Assembly: GCF_018326005.1 (NCBI RefSeq)
Contig: NZ_AP021903.1
Location: 6,383,501 to 6,447,500, forward strand
DNA: 64,000 bases
From: Pseudomonas sp. Seg1
GTDB lineage: Bacteria; Pseudomonadota; Gammaproteobacteria; Pseudomonadales; Pseudomonadaceae
Reading direction: 5' to 3'
How positions within the stretch are numbered: the stretch's first letter is position 1; every line of letters starts with the position of its first letter. This document shows, in pieces, positions 62,767 through 64,000 of the stretch. The notes under the pieces were generated by a model. The model saw nothing but the letters and a program-made list of their open reading frames with translations. It did no database searches and had not been told where the DNA came from. Both the position numbers and the translations under genes were made by a program.

Positions 62767-64000
62767 TGGTACACCTCTCCCTGTGTGCTTTTTACGCGCA
62801 ACTCGTGAAACGAATTGAGACTGGCGTAAAGCGCGAAAAACTCGTTAAGAACCGAGGCGAAAACGAACAGGTCGCCTTCGCCGATGTACCCTTCCGGGTC
62901 GATGGTCAGTTCGGTGCGCAAACCGCGCACCGGCAGGCCACGGTGCAGCCGATCGACGTGGTGATGCTTGATGTGCTTGAGGCCGCCGAGCAGGCGTTTG
63001 CTGACCTTCTCCGCGTGCTGGTCGTAGTAACGCGGCAAGTCGTAGGTTTCGAGAATCACCTTCAACGCATTGACGTCGGCCAGCGACAGATAGTTAAGCG
63101 ACATGTTGCTGATCAGCTTCCACAGGAAGTCACGGTTCAGCGGCGGTGCAAAACTCGAAGTGGCCGGGGTGATGTTGCGGAAACTCAAGAACTCCGGGGT
63201 CTCTTCGCAGGCCATGCAGATGTCGCCGAGCTTGAGCTTGCGCGGCAGGTTCTGGTTGGTGCACATCAGCTCGATCGACAGGGTTTCGTGGGCCTCGGTG
63301 TGGCGAATGCCGAAGCTCAGGTAAGTGTCGAGGCCATCGTGCAGCAGCGACGAACGCTGGCGGATGCTGTAATGCGGACGGCTGTTGGGCACGTCGAAAC
63401 TCGGGTCGTGCTCGAACGACTCGAACGGCACGTACTCCTGATAACCGAGGCCGCCGGGCTTCCAGCCAGTCACGGTTTCCACCGAGAACACACCGCAGTT
63501 TTCCAGATCGTATTCCGCCGGCAGCAACAGATATTCGTCCTGCTTGCCGTCGAGGCGGATCGGCAGTGCGTCGTGCGCGAACAGGTTGGCAATCGGCGTG
63601 CAGAACAGCTTCACGTTATCCAGGGTCGGACGCATGCGCATGATCCCGCTCTTGCGGATATCAAAACGCAATTCCAGGCCGCGCATCTGCTTGAGGGTGT
63701 CTTCCGGCAGCGCCTTGAGGATGTCCAGACCGTTGACGTCGACGAACAGGAATTTGTCCTGGAAGGCGAAGTATTCCTGCAGGTAGCGATAGCCACGGAA
63801 GGTGTTCAGCGGATACGGGATCAATGCTTCTTCTTCGGCAAAGCCCACCGGTTTGACCCGGTCACCAGGAATCTTGAACGCCATCGGCTTGCCGGCCACG
63901 CCATCGATGGGCTTGCCAGCGCCGTCGAGCGGGATCAGTTCGATGCCTTCAAGGTTGCGCAGCAGGCTCAAGTAGAGCATCTGGCTGATGTAACGCTCAC
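62730..64000 (-). CDS. tssF: T6SS baseplate protein TssF, N-terminus beyond window
   Basis: The frame stays open to the window end; about 423 C-terminal residues are visible (family about 600). ERYISQMLYLSLLRNLEGIE at the visible start, LFCTPIANLFAHDALPIRLD, YSIRQRSSLLHDGLDTYLSF, LPRKLKLGDICMACEETPEF and the end SLNSFHELRVKSTQGEVYQW match TssF. It is the major baseplate wedge subunit. An ATG at 63980 is internal, not the start. Confidence 0.95.
   Translation of the reverse strand, partial: ERYISQMLYLSLLRNLEGIELIPLDGAGKPIDGVAGKPMAFKIPGDRVKPVGFAEEEALIPYPLNTFRGYRYLQEYFAFQDKFLFVDVNGLDILKALPEDTLKQMRGLELRFDIRKSGIMRMRPTLDNVKLFCTPIANLFAHDALPIRLDGKQDEYLLLPAEYDLENCGVFSVETVTGWKPGGLGYQEYVPFESFEHDPSFDVPNSRPHYSIRQRSSLLHDGLDTYLSFGIRHTEAHETLSIELMCTNQNLPRKLKLGDICMACEETPEFLSFRNITPATSSFAPPLNRDFLWKLISNMSLNYLSLADVNALKVILETYDLPRYYDQHAEKVSKRLLGGLKHIKHHHVDRLHRGLPVRGLRTELTIDPEGYIGEGDLFVFASVLNEFFALYASLNSFHELRVKSTQGEVYQWTPRMGLQPLL

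Overview
The window is a stretch of a Pseudomonas chromosome, most likely of the P. fluorescens group. The gene order dut-algC-argB, pyrE/crc, rph/yicC-gmk-rpoZ-spoT-ridA, exbB-exbD-tonB, oxyR-recG is the order known from Pseudomonas. Coding sequence is GC-rich. Several intergenic gaps hold the REP/REPIN-type palindromes typical of the fluorescens group. I saw no rRNA, tRNA, CRISPR array, transposase or integrase.

Positions 1-22700 are conserved housekeeping core: dUTPase (5'-truncated by the window edge), AlgC, ArgB, a zinc-ribbon protein, a small overlapping gene pair, PyrE, Crc, GltS, a DUF4870 membrane protein, RNase PH, YicC, Gmk, RpoZ, SpoT, RidA, a lipoprotein, an SDR protein, ExbB-ExbD-TonB, OxyR, RecG and a YbaK-HDOD fusion protein. 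Terminators or REP elements separate most transcription units.

Positions 22700-45800 are an accessory region, mostly on the minus strand. It holds a delta-60-repeat protein; two DUF6124 genes with a shared structured leader plus a third DUF6124 remnant; a membrane protein/SDR/(alpha/beta-hydrolase + PEP-synthase-like) unit; and about sixteen small proteins, almost all with signal peptides. These small proteins are built from a limited set of paralogous modules. Here I call them A (38357 and 43016), B (25478, 37898, 42547 and a fragment at 42176), C (27017 C-terminus and 38928), D (25963 C-terminus and 36356 N-terminus) and LprI-like (27017, 35946, 39374). An XAC2610-like protein and a PoNi-type immunity protein are present too. 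The part from about 41.0 to 45.8 kb is visibly richer in A+T.

Positions 43016-64000 hold a type VI secretion system on the minus strand. In transcription order: tssF (cut by the window end), tssG, clpV, a sigma-54 activator, a tiny lipoprotein, an FHA protein, tssJ, tssK, tssL, tssM, a PP2C phosphatase, a Ser/Thr kinase, vgrG, a large M23-like/GH19-like cell-wall effector, and a periplasmic protein whose start overlaps the effector stop (ATGA). The order resembles the H2-type T6SS of P. aeruginosa.

My main reading is that the small-secreted-protein region next to vgrG is an archive of periplasmic immunity proteins, cognate and orphan. It combines lysozyme-inhibitor-like folds with duplicated A-B gene pairs, REP-bounded gene scars and a PoNi gene. 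The overlap, duplications and motifs are seen in the sequence; the immunity role is inferred. A second candidate novelty is the covarying two-stem leader upstream of both intact DUF6124 genes.
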